Source: Nocardioides islandensis
Lineage (GTDB): Bacteria > Actinomycetota > Actinomycetes > Propionibacteriales > Nocardioidaceae
Direction: 5' to 3'
DNA length: 64,000 nucleotides
Assembly (NCBI RefSeq): GCF_015352455.1
Contig: NZ_JADKPN010000010.1
Span: 62,001-126,000 of the forward strand
Shown here: one piece after another, positions 45,907-54,680 of the stretch
How the letters are laid out: the number at the start of each line of letters is the position of its first letter
How positions within the stretch are numbered: the first letter of the stretch is position 1
Made by a program: the position numbers and the translations under genes
Notes under the pieces: model-generated
Told to the model about the DNA's origin: nothing
The model's database searches: none
The model's input: only the letters and a program-made list of their open reading frames with translations

Positions 45907-45947
45907 CGGCGACTCGACGCGGCCCGGGACTCACGTCGCCGCACACC

Positions 45948-45961
45948 GGGACCTTGGACCC
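45948..45961. promoter_or_regulatory. DosR/DevR-type box upstream of a small conserved gene
   Basis: GGGACCTTGGACCC, 64 bases before the ATG at 46026. It shares 12 of 14 bases with the box at 37359 (GGGACCATGGACCC) and has nearly the same distance to its gene. Confidence 0.65.
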
Positions 45962-46025
45962 TGACCGCGCGGGCCGCACGGGCCGAGGCTGGTGCGCAGG
46001 TCGAATCATCACAGGAGGCACGGTC

Positions 46026-46298
46026 ATGTACGCAGGGACGCTCGACGAGGCAGCGAAGATCGAGGTGCGCATCTACCGCGACGACCGCCTGCGGGTCCGC
46101 CAGACCTGCGACACCAGCGCCGAAGCGGCCGCGATCGTCGAGCAGGCCTCCGACGAGGATCACGTCTTCCTGCTCGTGGACGACGGGCGTTGGGACCCTG
46201 GCCCCGGAGACGTGGTCACGCGCGGGGAGTCCCCCTGGGACGCCGATGACGGTCAGCCGATCGCCACTGCTCAGCTCCCGGGGCACGGCACCGAGTAG
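46026..46298 (+). CDS. Small soluble hypothetical protein, 90 residues
   Basis: ATG at 46026 after AGGAGG. MYAGTLDEAAKIEVRIYRDD, then RLRVRQTCDTSAEAAAIVEQ and DEDHVFLLVDDGRWDPGPGD form an acidic alpha-beta protein with one cysteine. There is no signal or membrane segment. No family recognised. The upstream DosR-type box suggests expression under low oxygen. Confidence 0.75.
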   Translation: MYAGTLDEAAKIEVRIYRDDRLRVRQTCDTSAEAAAIVEQASDEDHVFLLVDDGRWDPGPGDVVTRGESPWDADDGQPIATAQLPGHGTE

Positions 46299-46341
46299 GC
46301 CACATCGCTCCTTTCGCCCGATGGCGGCACCGCGCTGAGCG

Positions 46342-48855
46342 CTAGGTCGGTTCAGCGGCACCACGGGGCTCCTGGGCCGCAAGGGCCCCGGCCTCCACTT
46401 CGCGGATGAGAGCGGACAGATCCTCATCCCGGCCTCGTTCCACAGCGTCCAGCCACGCCGTATGGGTGACAGACCGGCGTGGATCGGCCAGCTGACGCTC
46501 GAGGGTTTCTTCCTCGTACGGAGTGTGCGGCGGCCGGTGGTGCGAGGATCGGTAGGTCGTGAGAGCACCCATGATCCTCGCGGCCATGAGGGGCTGATCT
46601 CCAGCCACGGAAGCGGCGAGGAGCTCACCATAGGTTTCAAGGCCTTCGTCGCTGAGGCTGGCGAACTCTTCAGGAGTGCGGGCCAGCAGCTGCTCCAACG
46701 CGCTCCGTCGTTCTCCGTGGTCGAGCAATGAGCTCGCGATGTTCATGGCACCGACCATCGCATTGCCGATATCACCTGCCCTCCGTGCGTGGTCGAGGCT
46801 GAGCCGGTCCCATCGCAGAGCTCCCTCGTAATCGCCCGCGAGCTCGGCGATGGCGCCGGACAGATTCGAGAACTGGAGAGTGTCCTGGTTGGTCGGTGAC
46901 ACGCCGGCGAAGCGCTCGAGGAGCGCGCGTGCGTCGTCAGCCCTGGCCAGCCGGCAGGCGGCCCGCGCCCCGTAGTAGAGCGAGTGGGAGAGTCTCTCGA
47001 CGGGATCGAGCCAAGAGAGTGGCGAGGTGCCCAGCGAGGTCACCTGGATCGAGTTCTCAGCCAGCGCCAATGCTGACTCAACCGCTTCTTCGTGCCGGCC
47101 CGCGATCTCCAGGACCGGTATCCGAAGGCACCCACAAGCCCATGCTCCCAGTGGCTCCTGTTCGTAAGCGCCCCTCTGGGAGAGATCGAGCCACGCCTGG
47201 GCGTCGCTGTGCCACCTCATCCAGATGCCCAACGACACGAACAGCGACAAGACGTGGAGCGGATGGACCTCGCCGCCGACCAGTGGGGATGTCACGCCGC
47301 GCGCGCCGCGCTGGAGAACCTCAGAGAGGTTGGCTCGATCGGCCAAGAGGCGAGCAGAGACCCATCCGGAGGAGGTGTCCTGTTCGACGTGCCCACTGAG
47401 CACGTCGAAGAAGTGCTGGGCGTGCGCCGTTCGTGTCGCGTCCAGTTCGTCGGGCGTGGTGATGTCGACAGCAAATCGGCGGATCGTCTCCAGGAGACCG
47501 AAGCGCGTCTCACCGACGGAGGAGAGGTCTGCCTTCACCAGGCTGGCATCGATGAGCTCATCGAGAACGTCCCAGAGCTCAGCGTGCTGGGGCAGCTGGC
47601 CGGCGACGGACTGCAGCGCAGACTGGTTCGCACCACCGGCGAACACCGCCAGCTTGCGTAGCACGAGCTGCTCCTCGGGCGACAGCAACCGGTAGGACCA
47701 CTCGATGGTCGCGCGAAGAGTGCGTTGCCGGTCGACCGCGTCGGCGCTCTTGTCCGCGAGGTCCAGGGCAGTGTCGAGGCGCTGCAACAGAGACTTCGGG
47801 GTGAGCATCCTGGTCCGAGCGGCGGCCAGCTCGAGTGCCAGCGGCAGCCCGTCCAGAGCCCGGCACAACGCCGCCAGGTCGGAGGCGTTCGCCTCATCGA
47901 GCTGGAAGTGCTGGTTGACGCGCTGTGCTGTCGCGACGAAGAGTTCGATCGCGCCAGCACGGGCCACGTCGTCCATGGAGTCTGACTGGGGAAGCTCCAG
48001 CGGAGGCACCTCGTGCTGTCGTTCGCCCGAGACGCGCAGCACCTTTCGTGACGTCGCCAGGACGGTGAGCTTGCGCGCGTTGACGAGCAGTTCCGAAACT
48101 AGGCGCCCCACGTCGGAGATCTGTTCCAGGTTGTCCAGCACGAGCAGTGCACGTTTGTCGGCGACGTATGTGAAGAAGCTCGGTGGTGACTGACCATCAG
48201 CCGGGATGCCCAGGGCGTGCGCCATGGCCATCCACATGTCATCTGCGCGCGTGATGGTGGCCAGGCGGCTGAATGCCACACCATCGGGGTATCGGTCAGC
48301 CACTCGTGACGCAAACTCGATCGCCAAGCGAGTCTTCCCCGTGCCACCGGGCCCTGTCAGCGTGATCAGACGACACGTCGGATCCGCCAACATGGCGGTC
48401 AGCTCGGCCAGTTCACCCTCACGGCCCACCGTGGGTGTCAGCAGCGCCGGCAGTCGGCCAAACGTCATGTCGGCCGATGTCGGCCCACGGATCCCAGCAT
48501 CCGACAGACCGGCCGCGACCACCAGGAAGATCCTCAGGCGTTCCTCGAGAGCCGGTAGCTCGTGCAGGCCCTCGTCGCGCAAGGACATACCGAGGGGCAG
48601 GTCGGTGACGCGCTCGGCTGCGGTCTGCGACACGAGCACCTGCTGAGGCCCGGCGAGCTCGACGATTGCCGACACGTTCGCAGCATCCTGGCGGGTGTAA
48701 CCCGACTCGTGCCGCAGAGGCTTGGCGATGTGAACTGCGGCGCCTGGGGCGCCTGACCGAACGTGCTCGGTCGCCGCACAGATGGCCTCGCGGACATCGT
48801 CGAACCCGACGATGTCGTCGCTGCCGGCGACGACCATCAAGGCCGTCGTCGTCAT
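46342..48855 (-). CDS. NB-ARC-type ATPase regulator with degenerate cyclase-like N-terminus and helical repeats
   Basis: 837 residues. Residues 1-115 look like the second half of a class III nucleotide cyclase domain (DVREAICAATEHVRSG, then YTRQDAANVSAIVELAGPQQ, VLVSQTAAERV), but metal-binding aspartates and the usual start are missing, so catalysis is unlikely. Residues about 140-420 are an NB-ARC/AAA ATPase with P-loop GPGGTGKTRLA, Walker B LLVLDNLEQ and LPLALELAAARTRML. The rest is TPR-like helical repeats. There is no DNA-binding domain. Such proteins act as signalling switches; the effector is unknown. Codon use is less GC-biased than in neighbours, a possible sign of transfer. Confidence 0.82.
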   Translation of the reverse strand: MTTTALMVVAGSDDIVGFDDVREAICAATEHVRSGAPGAAVHIAKPLRHESGYTRQDAANVSAIVELAGPQQVLVSQTAAERVTDLPLGMSLRDEGLHELPALEERLRIFLVVAAGLSDAGIRGPTSADMTFGRLPALLTPTVGREGELAELTAMLADPTCRLITLTGPGGTGKTRLAIEFASRVADRYPDGVAFSRLATITRADDMWMAMAHALGIPADGQSPPSFFTYVADKRALLVLDNLEQISDVGRLVSELLVNARKLTVLATSRKVLRVSGERQHEVPPLELPQSDSMDDVARAGAIELFVATAQRVNQHFQLDEANASDLAALCRALDGLPLALELAAARTRMLTPKSLLQRLDTALDLADKSADAVDRQRTLRATIEWSYRLLSPEEQLVLRKLAVFAGGANQSALQSVAGQLPQHAELWDVLDELIDASLVKADLSSVGETRFGLLETIRRFAVDITTPDELDATRTAHAQHFFDVLSGHVEQDTSSGWVSARLLADRANLSEVLQRGARGVTSPLVGGEVHPLHVLSLFVSLGIWMRWHSDAQAWLDLSQRGAYEQEPLGAWACGCLRIPVLEIAGRHEEAVESALALAENSIQVTSLGTSPLSWLDPVERLSHSLYYGARAACRLARADDARALLERFAGVSPTNQDTLQFSNLSGAIAELAGDYEGALRWDRLSLDHARRAGDIGNAMVGAMNIASSLLDHGERRSALEQLLARTPEEFASLSDEGLETYGELLAASVAGDQPLMAARIMGALTTYRSSHHRPPHTPYEEETLERQLADPRRSVTHTAWLDAVERGRDEDLSALIREVEAGALAAQEPRGAAEPT

Positions 48856-48933
48856 CGGGCTCTACCTCTCCCCGAGACCGCGGACTCTCGCCCCAGCCCC
48901 TCGCACCATGCGGGTATTAGAGCAGAGCCCGGC

Positions 48934-49470
48934 CTATTCAGCAGCCGGCTCTTCTGTCGCTTCGTCGATGCTGCGTGGCACGCCCAGTTCTGACCGTGCC
49001 GCGGCGAGAAACGCTTGGAACGCTGCCTCGGCACGGCCTTGTCGGTCATCGCCCGTGCCCGGTCCGGTCCCGTGCAGCCACGCGGACAACGTGGTGTGGA
49101 CCTCACGAGCCAGTCTCGCCGACTCACGACCGCAATACAGGTCGACCTGGCTGAGCAACTGCCACAGCGGCTCCAGCTCGTCGGCGTCAGGCAGTGGCGC
49201 GGTCGGGTCGTGCTCGACGTTCCACGCCCGCTCCGCAGAGGAGTGGTACTTCTCGATCACGTGGAGCAATGCCGCACGACGGTGGTCGAACAGCCGGGCC
49301 TCTCGGGCACGCTGCGCGTCCACGTTCAGTCTGCGCTCCTCGCGACGCTCCTCGGAGGCGAGTCTCACGCGGTCACGTTTGTCGGAGCGCGCTTGTGTGA
49401 ACACGGTCCCAGTCAGCGTGCCGAAGACCGCGAGAACACCCCCGACCAGAGCCACGGTCTCGCCATCCAC
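48934..49470 (-). CDS. Membrane-anchored coiled-coil hypothetical protein
   Basis: 178 residues. One N-terminal membrane helix (6-24, VALVGGVLAVFGTLTGTVF), then a highly charged helix (RLASEERREERRLNVDAQRA) typical of a coiled coil, and a helical C-terminal domain with one cysteine (DLYCGRESARLA). Similar short membrane-anchored proteins with a charged helix occur beside many bacterial stress or phage genes, with no known function. It lies 79 bases upstream of the NB-ARC gene on the same strand and shares its lower GC, so the two may be one acquired unit. Confidence 0.72.
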   Translation of the reverse strand: MDGETVALVGGVLAVFGTLTGTVFTQARSDKRDRVRLASEERREERRLNVDAQRAREARLFDHRRAALLHVIEKYHSSAERAWNVEHDPTAPLPDADELEPLWQLLSQVDLYCGRESARLAREVHTTLSAWLHGTGPGTGDDRQGRAEAAFQAFLAAARSELGVPRSIDEATEEPAAE

Positions 49471-49539
49471 GGCAGCAGGATAAGTGCGCCCAGCGGGCCG
49501 GCGTGCTCGGAAGCAGGCCCGGCCCAGGGGCTGTGCCGT

Positions 49540-51075
49540 TCACACCTCCTCCGCCAGCAGAGCCACGTGGAGCGACGTCCGGACCTCGGCGTCGTCCAGC
49601 GACACCGACAACAGCCGCTCGATCTTCGCGATCCGGTCGTAGAGGACCGGCCGGGAGACGTGGAGAGCGGCGGCCGCGGCGGCCTTGGAACCGGGGTGCT
49701 CGACCAGCGCGCGCAAGGTCCGGAAGAGCTCGGGCTCGGCGCGCAGGGCCGACAGCTCGCGGTCGACGAAGGCGGCGACGCGGGGGTCGTCGGCGAGGAG
49801 GGTCAGCAGGCCGCGCACGTGCACGTCCTCGAGCCGGCGTACCCCGCCGACGGCGTCCGCGGTGGGCAGCGCCGGCAGCGCGGCCAGCACCTGCGAGGCC
49901 TCCTGGAGGGTGCGGTCCGCCGAGGCGAGCCCGGTCGCAGGGGTCCCCGCCGCCACGACGGCCGGTACCCGCCCGGCCACCTCGCGGGCCCACCGGTCGA
50001 CGAACCGTACGGCGTCGGCGCGCGGCGGCAGGGCCACCAGCCCGCGCACCTCGCTCTCGAAGACCGAGGCCAGCAACGGCGCGTGGGTGACCTCGGCGGC
50101 CCGCAGGCACGCCGCGACGAGGTCGTCGAGCTGCGCGGGACGCGGTGGCCGCAGGGCCACGCCGACGAGCTGGCGGCCCGCCGGCAGGCCGGCGATCTCC
50201 ACGCGCCGTCGGGTCTCCTCGTCCGTGGGATCGGCGAGCAGGGCCGCCAGCAGCTCGTGGTGCACCCGCCGGGTCTGCCCGTCGCGGGTGCGGTCGTGGA
50301 GGCGGTGCATGGCCAGCGCGGCGGCGGCCCGTTCGGCCACCGCCGTCAACCCGGCCGACGCGCCCGCCGGGGCAGCGATCACCAGCCTTCCCCAGCCGCG
50401 CTCGGGACGGCCGACCCGGGTGACCAGCCAGCCGGTGCTCGGGTCCCAGCCGGTGCGACCGGTCGTCCGCACGGTGCGCGACCGGCGCTCCCAGTCCTCG
50501 ACGAACCCGTCGTCGGCCGGCCCGACCAGGTAGTCGACGATCCGGTGCTGCTCGTCCTCCAGCACCACGGCCGAGCCGGACAGCCGCTGGGCGGCCGCCA
50601 GGATCTCGGCGGGTCCGGCCTCCCCGATGCTCAGCTCGGTGAAGGTGTCGTGGACCCGCTCGGCCGCGCGCAGCTCGGCCAGCTGGTCGGCGATGAGCCG
50701 TTCGCCGACCGCCTGCGCCACCGCGGCGAAGCGCACCTCCCGGCGCAGCGCGACAAGCGGGAGACCGCGCTCCTCGCAGTGCGCGACCAGCTCCTGCGGC
50801 AGCGCCGACCAGCGCCGGCCCAGCTCCACGAGCAGTCCGGCGGCGCCCGACTCCGCGAGGCTGGAGGCGAACCGGGCCAGGCCCTCCGTGTGGTCGGGCA
50901 GCGCGATGCCGGTGGTCAGCACGAGGTCGCCACCCCGCAGCAACGGCCCGATGTCCGCGAGCTCGGTGGTGTGCACCCACCGCACCGGTTGGTCGAGCAG
51001 GTCGGCCCCGGCGAGCACCTCCGGGTCGGCGCTGCGGACCGCCGGCATCCGGAGGACGTCCGCCACGCTCAGCAC
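49540..51075 (-). CDS. PucR-family transcriptional regulator
   Basis: 511 residues from GTG 51075. N-terminal PucR domain (SVADVLRMPAVRSADPEVLA, then VRWVHTTELADIGPLLRGGD, LVLTTGIAL). The C-terminus carries the PucR-type helix-turn-helix: TLRALVEHPGSKAAAAAALH, ending VSRPVLYDRIAKIERLL. PucR proteins activate purine catabolism in Bacillus, and in actinobacteria they commonly sit beside aminotransferase and aldehyde dehydrogenase genes for beta-alanine, GABA or related amines. Here it is divergent from exactly such a pair, 83 bases apart, so it most likely regulates them. Confidence 0.9.
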   Translation of the reverse strand: MLSVADVLRMPAVRSADPEVLAGADLLDQPVRWVHTTELADIGPLLRGGDLVLTTGIALPDHTEGLARFASSLAESGAAGLLVELGRRWSALPQELVAHCEERGLPLVALRREVRFAAVAQAVGERLIADQLAELRAAERVHDTFTELSIGEAGPAEILAAAQRLSGSAVVLEDEQHRIVDYLVGPADDGFVEDWERRSRTVRTTGRTGWDPSTGWLVTRVGRPERGWGRLVIAAPAGASAGLTAVAERAAAALAMHRLHDRTRDGQTRRVHHELLAALLADPTDEETRRRVEIAGLPAGRQLVGVALRPPRPAQLDDLVAACLRAAEVTHAPLLASVFESEVRGLVALPPRADAVRFVDRWAREVAGRVPAVVAAGTPATGLASADRTLQEASQVLAALPALPTADAVGGVRRLEDVHVRGLLTLLADDPRVAAFVDRELSALRAEPELFRTLRALVEHPGSKAAAAAALHVSRPVLYDRIAKIERLLSVSLDDAEVRTSLHVALLAEEV

Positions 51076-51158
51076 CCCGACACTATGACAGGTGACTGGG
51101 ACAGATTCCTGACAGTACGTCGGCACGCGCGCGCGCCCGGCACCACCAGCATGGGGCC

Positions 51159-52700
51159 ATGACCAGCCCCGCCATCGAGCACGCCATCGAGCACTGGAGC
51201 AACGGCGCCCGGTACGCCGGGACCAGCGGCCGCTCCGCCGACGTCACCAACCCCGCCACCGGACGGGTGTCCGGGCAGGTCGCGCTCGCGAGCCGCGAGG
51301 ACGCCGAGGCCGTCATCGCGGCCGCGGCGGCAGCCGCCGAGGACTGGGGGCAGACCTCCCTCGCGCGCCGTACCCAGGTCCTCTTCGCGTTCCGGGAGCT
51401 CCTGAACTCCCGGCGTGGCGAGCTCGCCGAGATCATCACCGCCGAGCACGGCAAGGTGCTCTCGGACGCGCTGGGCGAGATCGCCCGCGGCCAGGAGGTC
51501 GTCGAGTTCGCCTGCGGCATCTCGCACCTGCTGAAGGGCGGGCACTCCGAGAGCGTCTCGTCGGGGGTCGACGTGCACTCCAAGCGCGACCCGCTGGGCG
51601 TGGTCGGCATCATTTCGCCGTTCAACTTCCCGGCGATGGTGCCGATGTGGTTCTTCCCGATCGCCATCGCGGCCGGCAACACCGTGGTCCTCAAGCCCAG
51701 CGAGAAGGACCCGTCCGCGTCCCTGTGGCTGGCCGAGCTGTGGAAGGAGGCCGGTCTCCCGGACGGCGTCTTCAACGTGCTGCAGGGTGACAAGGAGGCC
51801 GTGGACGCCCTGCTCGAGAGCCCGGTCGTGCAGGCCATCAGCTTCGTCGGCTCGACGCCGATCGCCGAGTACGTCTACGAGCGGGCATCGCAGCACGGCA
51901 AGCGCGTCCAGGCGCTCGGCGGCGCCAAGAACCACATGGTCGTGCTGCCCGACGCCGACCTGGACCTGGCCGCCGACTCGGCGGTGAACGCCGGCTTCGG
52001 CAGCGCCGGCGAGCGCTGCATGGCGATCAGCGTGCTGGTCGCGGTCGGCCCGATCGGCGACGAGCTCGTCGCCCGGGTCGCCGACCGCGCGCGCCGGATC
52101 GTCACCGGCGACGGCGGGCCGGACGCCACCAGCGGGGCCGGCACCGAGGCCGACATGGGCCCGCTGGTCACCGGGGCCCACCGCGACAAGGTCGCGGGGT
52201 TCGTCGACGCCGGCGAGCGGCAGGGCGCCAAGGTCGTCCTCGACGGCCGCGGGGTCGCGGCCCGGGGTGCCGACGGCGGATTCTGGCTCGGTCCGACGCT
52301 CTTCGACAACGTCACCCCCGAGATGGACATCTACCGCGAGGAGATCTTCGGCCCGGTCCTCTCGGTGGTCCGCGTCGACACCTACGACGAGGCCGTCGCT
52401 CTCGTGAACGCCAACCAGTACGGCAACGGCACGGCTGTCTTCACCAACGACGGCGGGGCCGCCCGGCGTTTCGAGGCCGACGTGAACGTCGGCATGATCG
52501 GCGTCAACGTGCCCGTGCCGGTGCCCGTCGCCTACTACTCCTTCGGCGGCTGGAAGCGCTCGTTGCTCGGCGACACGCACGCCCACGGCACCGAGGGCGT
52601 CCACTTCTTCACCCGCGGCAAGGTCGTCACCACCCGGTGGATCGACCCGCACAACCGGCCGCACGGCGGCCTCGAGCTGGGGTTCCCGCAAAATGTCTGA
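51159..52700 (+). CDS. mmsA: CoA-acylating (methyl)malonate-semialdehyde dehydrogenase
   Basis: 513 residues. Aldehyde dehydrogenase fold with SPFNFPAMVPMWFFPIAIAA (Rossmann entry), ISFVGSTPIAEYVYERAS, VQALGGAKNHMVVLPDADLD and the catalytic cysteine in GFGSAGERCMAISVLVAVG. The FNFPAMVPMWFFP and AGERCMA segments are those of methylmalonate-semialdehyde dehydrogenase, which uses CoA and NAD to make propionyl- or acetyl-CoA. Beside an omega-amino acid aminotransferase it should convert malonate semialdehyde from beta-alanine to acetyl-CoA. Its stop overlaps the next start by eight bases. Confidence 0.93.
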   Translation: MTSPAIEHAIEHWSNGARYAGTSGRSADVTNPATGRVSGQVALASREDAEAVIAAAAAAAEDWGQTSLARRTQVLFAFRELLNSRRGELAEIITAEHGKVLSDALGEIARGQEVVEFACGISHLLKGGHSESVSSGVDVHSKRDPLGVVGIISPFNFPAMVPMWFFPIAIAAGNTVVLKPSEKDPSASLWLAELWKEAGLPDGVFNVLQGDKEAVDALLESPVVQAISFVGSTPIAEYVYERASQHGKRVQALGGAKNHMVVLPDADLDLAADSAVNAGFGSAGERCMAISVLVAVGPIGDELVARVADRARRIVTGDGGPDATSGAGTEADMGPLVTGAHRDKVAGFVDAGERQGAKVVLDGRGVAARGADGGFWLGPTLFDNVTPEMDIYREEIFGPVLSVVRVDTYDEAVALVNANQYGNGTAVFTNDGGAARRFEADVNVGMIGVNVPVPVPVAYYSFGGWKRSLLGDTHAHGTEGVHFFTRGKVVTTRWIDPHNRPHGGLELGFPQNV

Positions 52701-54027
52701 CTTCGTCGACCTGACTCCCGAGCGCGTCCGCGAGCTGGACCGCGCGCACGTCTTCCACTCCTGGTCCGCCCAGGGCTCGCTGAACCCGATGGTGATCACC
52801 AAGGCCGAGGGGTCGCACGTCTGGGACCAGGACGGCCAGCGGCTGCTGGACTTCACCTCTCAGCTGGTGTTCACCAACCTCGGCCACCAGCATCCCCGCA
52901 TCGTGTCCGCGATCCAGGAGCAGGCGGCGTACCTCTGCACCGTCGCGCCGCAGCACGCCAACGCGGCGCGTTCCGAGGCGGCGCGCCTGATCGCCGGCCA
53001 CACCCCCGGCGACCTGGACAGGGTGTTCTTCACCAACGGCGGTGCCGACGCCAACGAGCACGCCATCCGGATGGCGCGACTGCACACGGGCCGGATCAAG
53101 GTGCTCTCGACGTACCGCTCGTACCACGGCGGCACCCACCTCGCCGTCAACGTGACCGGCGACCCGCGCCGCTGGCCCAACGACCACGGCGCCGCCGGCA
53201 CCGTGCACTTCTTCGGGCCGTTCCTCTACCGCAGCCGGTTCCACGCGACGACCGAGGCCGAGGAGTGCGAGCGCGCCCTGGACCACCTGGCCGAGGTGAT
53301 CGCCATGGAGGGGCCGCAGACGATCGCGGCGATCGTGCTGGAGGCCATCCCCGGCACGGCCGGGATCATGGTCCCGCCGCCCGGGTACCTCTCCGGCGTA
53401 CGCCGCCTGTGCGACGAACACGGCATCATGCTGATCGCCGACGAGGTGATGTCCGGCTTCGGGCGCTCGGGCCGGTGGTTCGCCTCCGAGCTCGACGGGC
53501 TGGTGCCCGACCTGCTGACCTTCGCCAAGGGCGTGAACTCCGGCTACGTGCCGCTCGGCGGCGTCGCCATCAGCCCGGCGATCGCGGCGACCTTCGACGA
53601 CCGCGTCTACCCGGGCGGCCTGACGTACTCCGGTCACCCGCTGGCCTGCGCCGCGGCCGTCGCCACCATCCGCACGATGGAGGACGACCGCGTCGTCGAG
53701 CACGCGGCGGCCCTGGGCGAGGAGGTCTTCGCTCCCGGCCTGGCCGAGCTGGCGCGCACCCACGAGTGGGTCGGGGAGGTCCGCGGCACGGGCGCGTTCT
53801 GGGCCGTCGAGCTGGTCGCCGACCGCGAGACCCGCGAGCCGCTGGCGCCGTACGGCGGCACCAGCCCGCAGGTCAACGCCGTGGTCGCGGCCTGCAAGAA
53901 GCGCGGCATGCTGCCGTTCGTGAACTTCAACCGCATCCACCTGGTGCCGCCGCTGACGACGACGGCCCTGGAGGTCACCGAGGCGATCGAGATCCTGGAC
54001 GCCGCGCTGGCCGAGGTCGCCGGCTGA
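52693..54027 (+). CDS. Class III aminotransferase (omega-amino acid--pyruvate type)
   Basis: 444 residues. Fold-type I PLP enzyme: TNGGADANEHAIRMARLHTG (phosphate site), SYHGGTHLAVNVTGD, GIMLIADEVMSGFGRSGRWF (Asp for PLP nitrogen) and the Schiff-base lysine in LLTFAKGVNSGYVPLGGVAI. The sequence fits beta-alanine/omega-amino acid:pyruvate aminotransferases. It would remove the amino group from beta-alanine, GABA or a related compound, passing the semialdehyde to the dehydrogenase encoded just upstream. Co-transcribed by overlap. Confidence 0.92.
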   Translation: MSDFVDLTPERVRELDRAHVFHSWSAQGSLNPMVITKAEGSHVWDQDGQRLLDFTSQLVFTNLGHQHPRIVSAIQEQAAYLCTVAPQHANAARSEAARLIAGHTPGDLDRVFFTNGGADANEHAIRMARLHTGRIKVLSTYRSYHGGTHLAVNVTGDPRRWPNDHGAAGTVHFFGPFLYRSRFHATTEAEECERALDHLAEVIAMEGPQTIAAIVLEAIPGTAGIMVPPPGYLSGVRRLCDEHGIMLIADEVMSGFGRSGRWFASELDGLVPDLLTFAKGVNSGYVPLGGVAISPAIAATFDDRVYPGGLTYSGHPLACAAAVATIRTMEDDRVVEHAAALGEEVFAPGLAELARTHEWVGEVRGTGAFWAVELVADRETREPLAPYGGTSPQVNAVVAACKKRGMLPFVNFNRIHLVPPLTTTALEVTEAIEILDAALAEVAG

Positions 54028-54132
54028 CCGACCCAGCCAGACGGGCCTGGCCCTCCGACGAACCGGATGGCTGCCTCGATGCGTTCGAGGCGTGAGGTGG
54101 GACGAACCACCCCACGACGAACGGGGAAGCTC

Positions 54133-54549
54133 ATGGCCGGACCGGACCGGAGTGCTCGCAAGACTGTCATCGGCGTGGCGTTGGTGGTGCCGGTCCTGGT
54201 GGGCACGGCCCTCATCCCCGCCATGGCGGCGGACGACGCGGCTCCTCGTCACGGCCACTCGAACCACGACCACTCCGCACACGAGCACGCGGCACCTGCC
54301 GAGGTCCTCGCGGACGAGCTGGCCCAGGTGCGCAGGGCCACTGCCGGGTTCCACCGGGTCGAGAAGGCGACGGAGGCCGGCTACGAGCTCGGGTGGGTGA
54401 ACGGCTCCGGCGTCCGCATCGTCGCCGGATGTGTCTCACACCCGACGGCCGGGGCGATGGGCTACCACTACTTCAACGCCGACCGCTCGTCTGTGCGCTC
54501 CCGGACCGGCAGCGCGCCGTCATCGTGCTGCGGCACTACGAGGACCTGA
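54133..54549 (+). pseudogene. Truncated secreted-protein gene joined to a sigma-factor tail
   Basis: ATG with GGGGAAG ribosome site. Residues 1-33 are a signal peptide (ending AMA-AD), then a His-rich stretch (GHSNHDHSAHEHAA) and a helix, ending GCVSHPTAGAMGYHYFNADR. That MGYHYxN block normally sits in the middle of a roughly 200-residue exported protein. Here similarity stops at about 54490 and the frame runs 20 more codons into foreign sequence (SSVRSRTGSAPSSCCGTTRT) to a TGA. In another frame the downstream DNA encodes the end of a sigma factor, so this looks like a deletion junction. Confidence 0.75.
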
Positions 54550-54680
54550 GCGAGGCACAGATCGCGGACGTGCTGGGCTGCGCACCCGGCACGGTGAAGT
54601 CCCAGGCGTCCGCGGGCATGGCGGCTCTCCGCCGTGCCCTGGCCGCGACGGGTGTCGGAGAGGTGGTGGACGGCTCATGA
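54490..54680 (+). pseudogene. 3' fragment of a SigE-family ECF sigma factor gene
   Basis: From about 54490 the frame ending at TGA 54680 reads ALPDRQRAVIVLRHYEDLSE, then AQIADVLGCAPGTVKSQASA and GMAALRRAL: sigma-70 region 4 of the actinobacterial SigE family. Region 2 and the start are missing; upstream in this frame the sequence is noise belonging to the secreted-protein gene. The stop overlaps the start of the following membrane protein (ATGA), the normal arrangement for these sigma/partner pairs, showing that the 3' half is in place. Confidence 0.8.
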
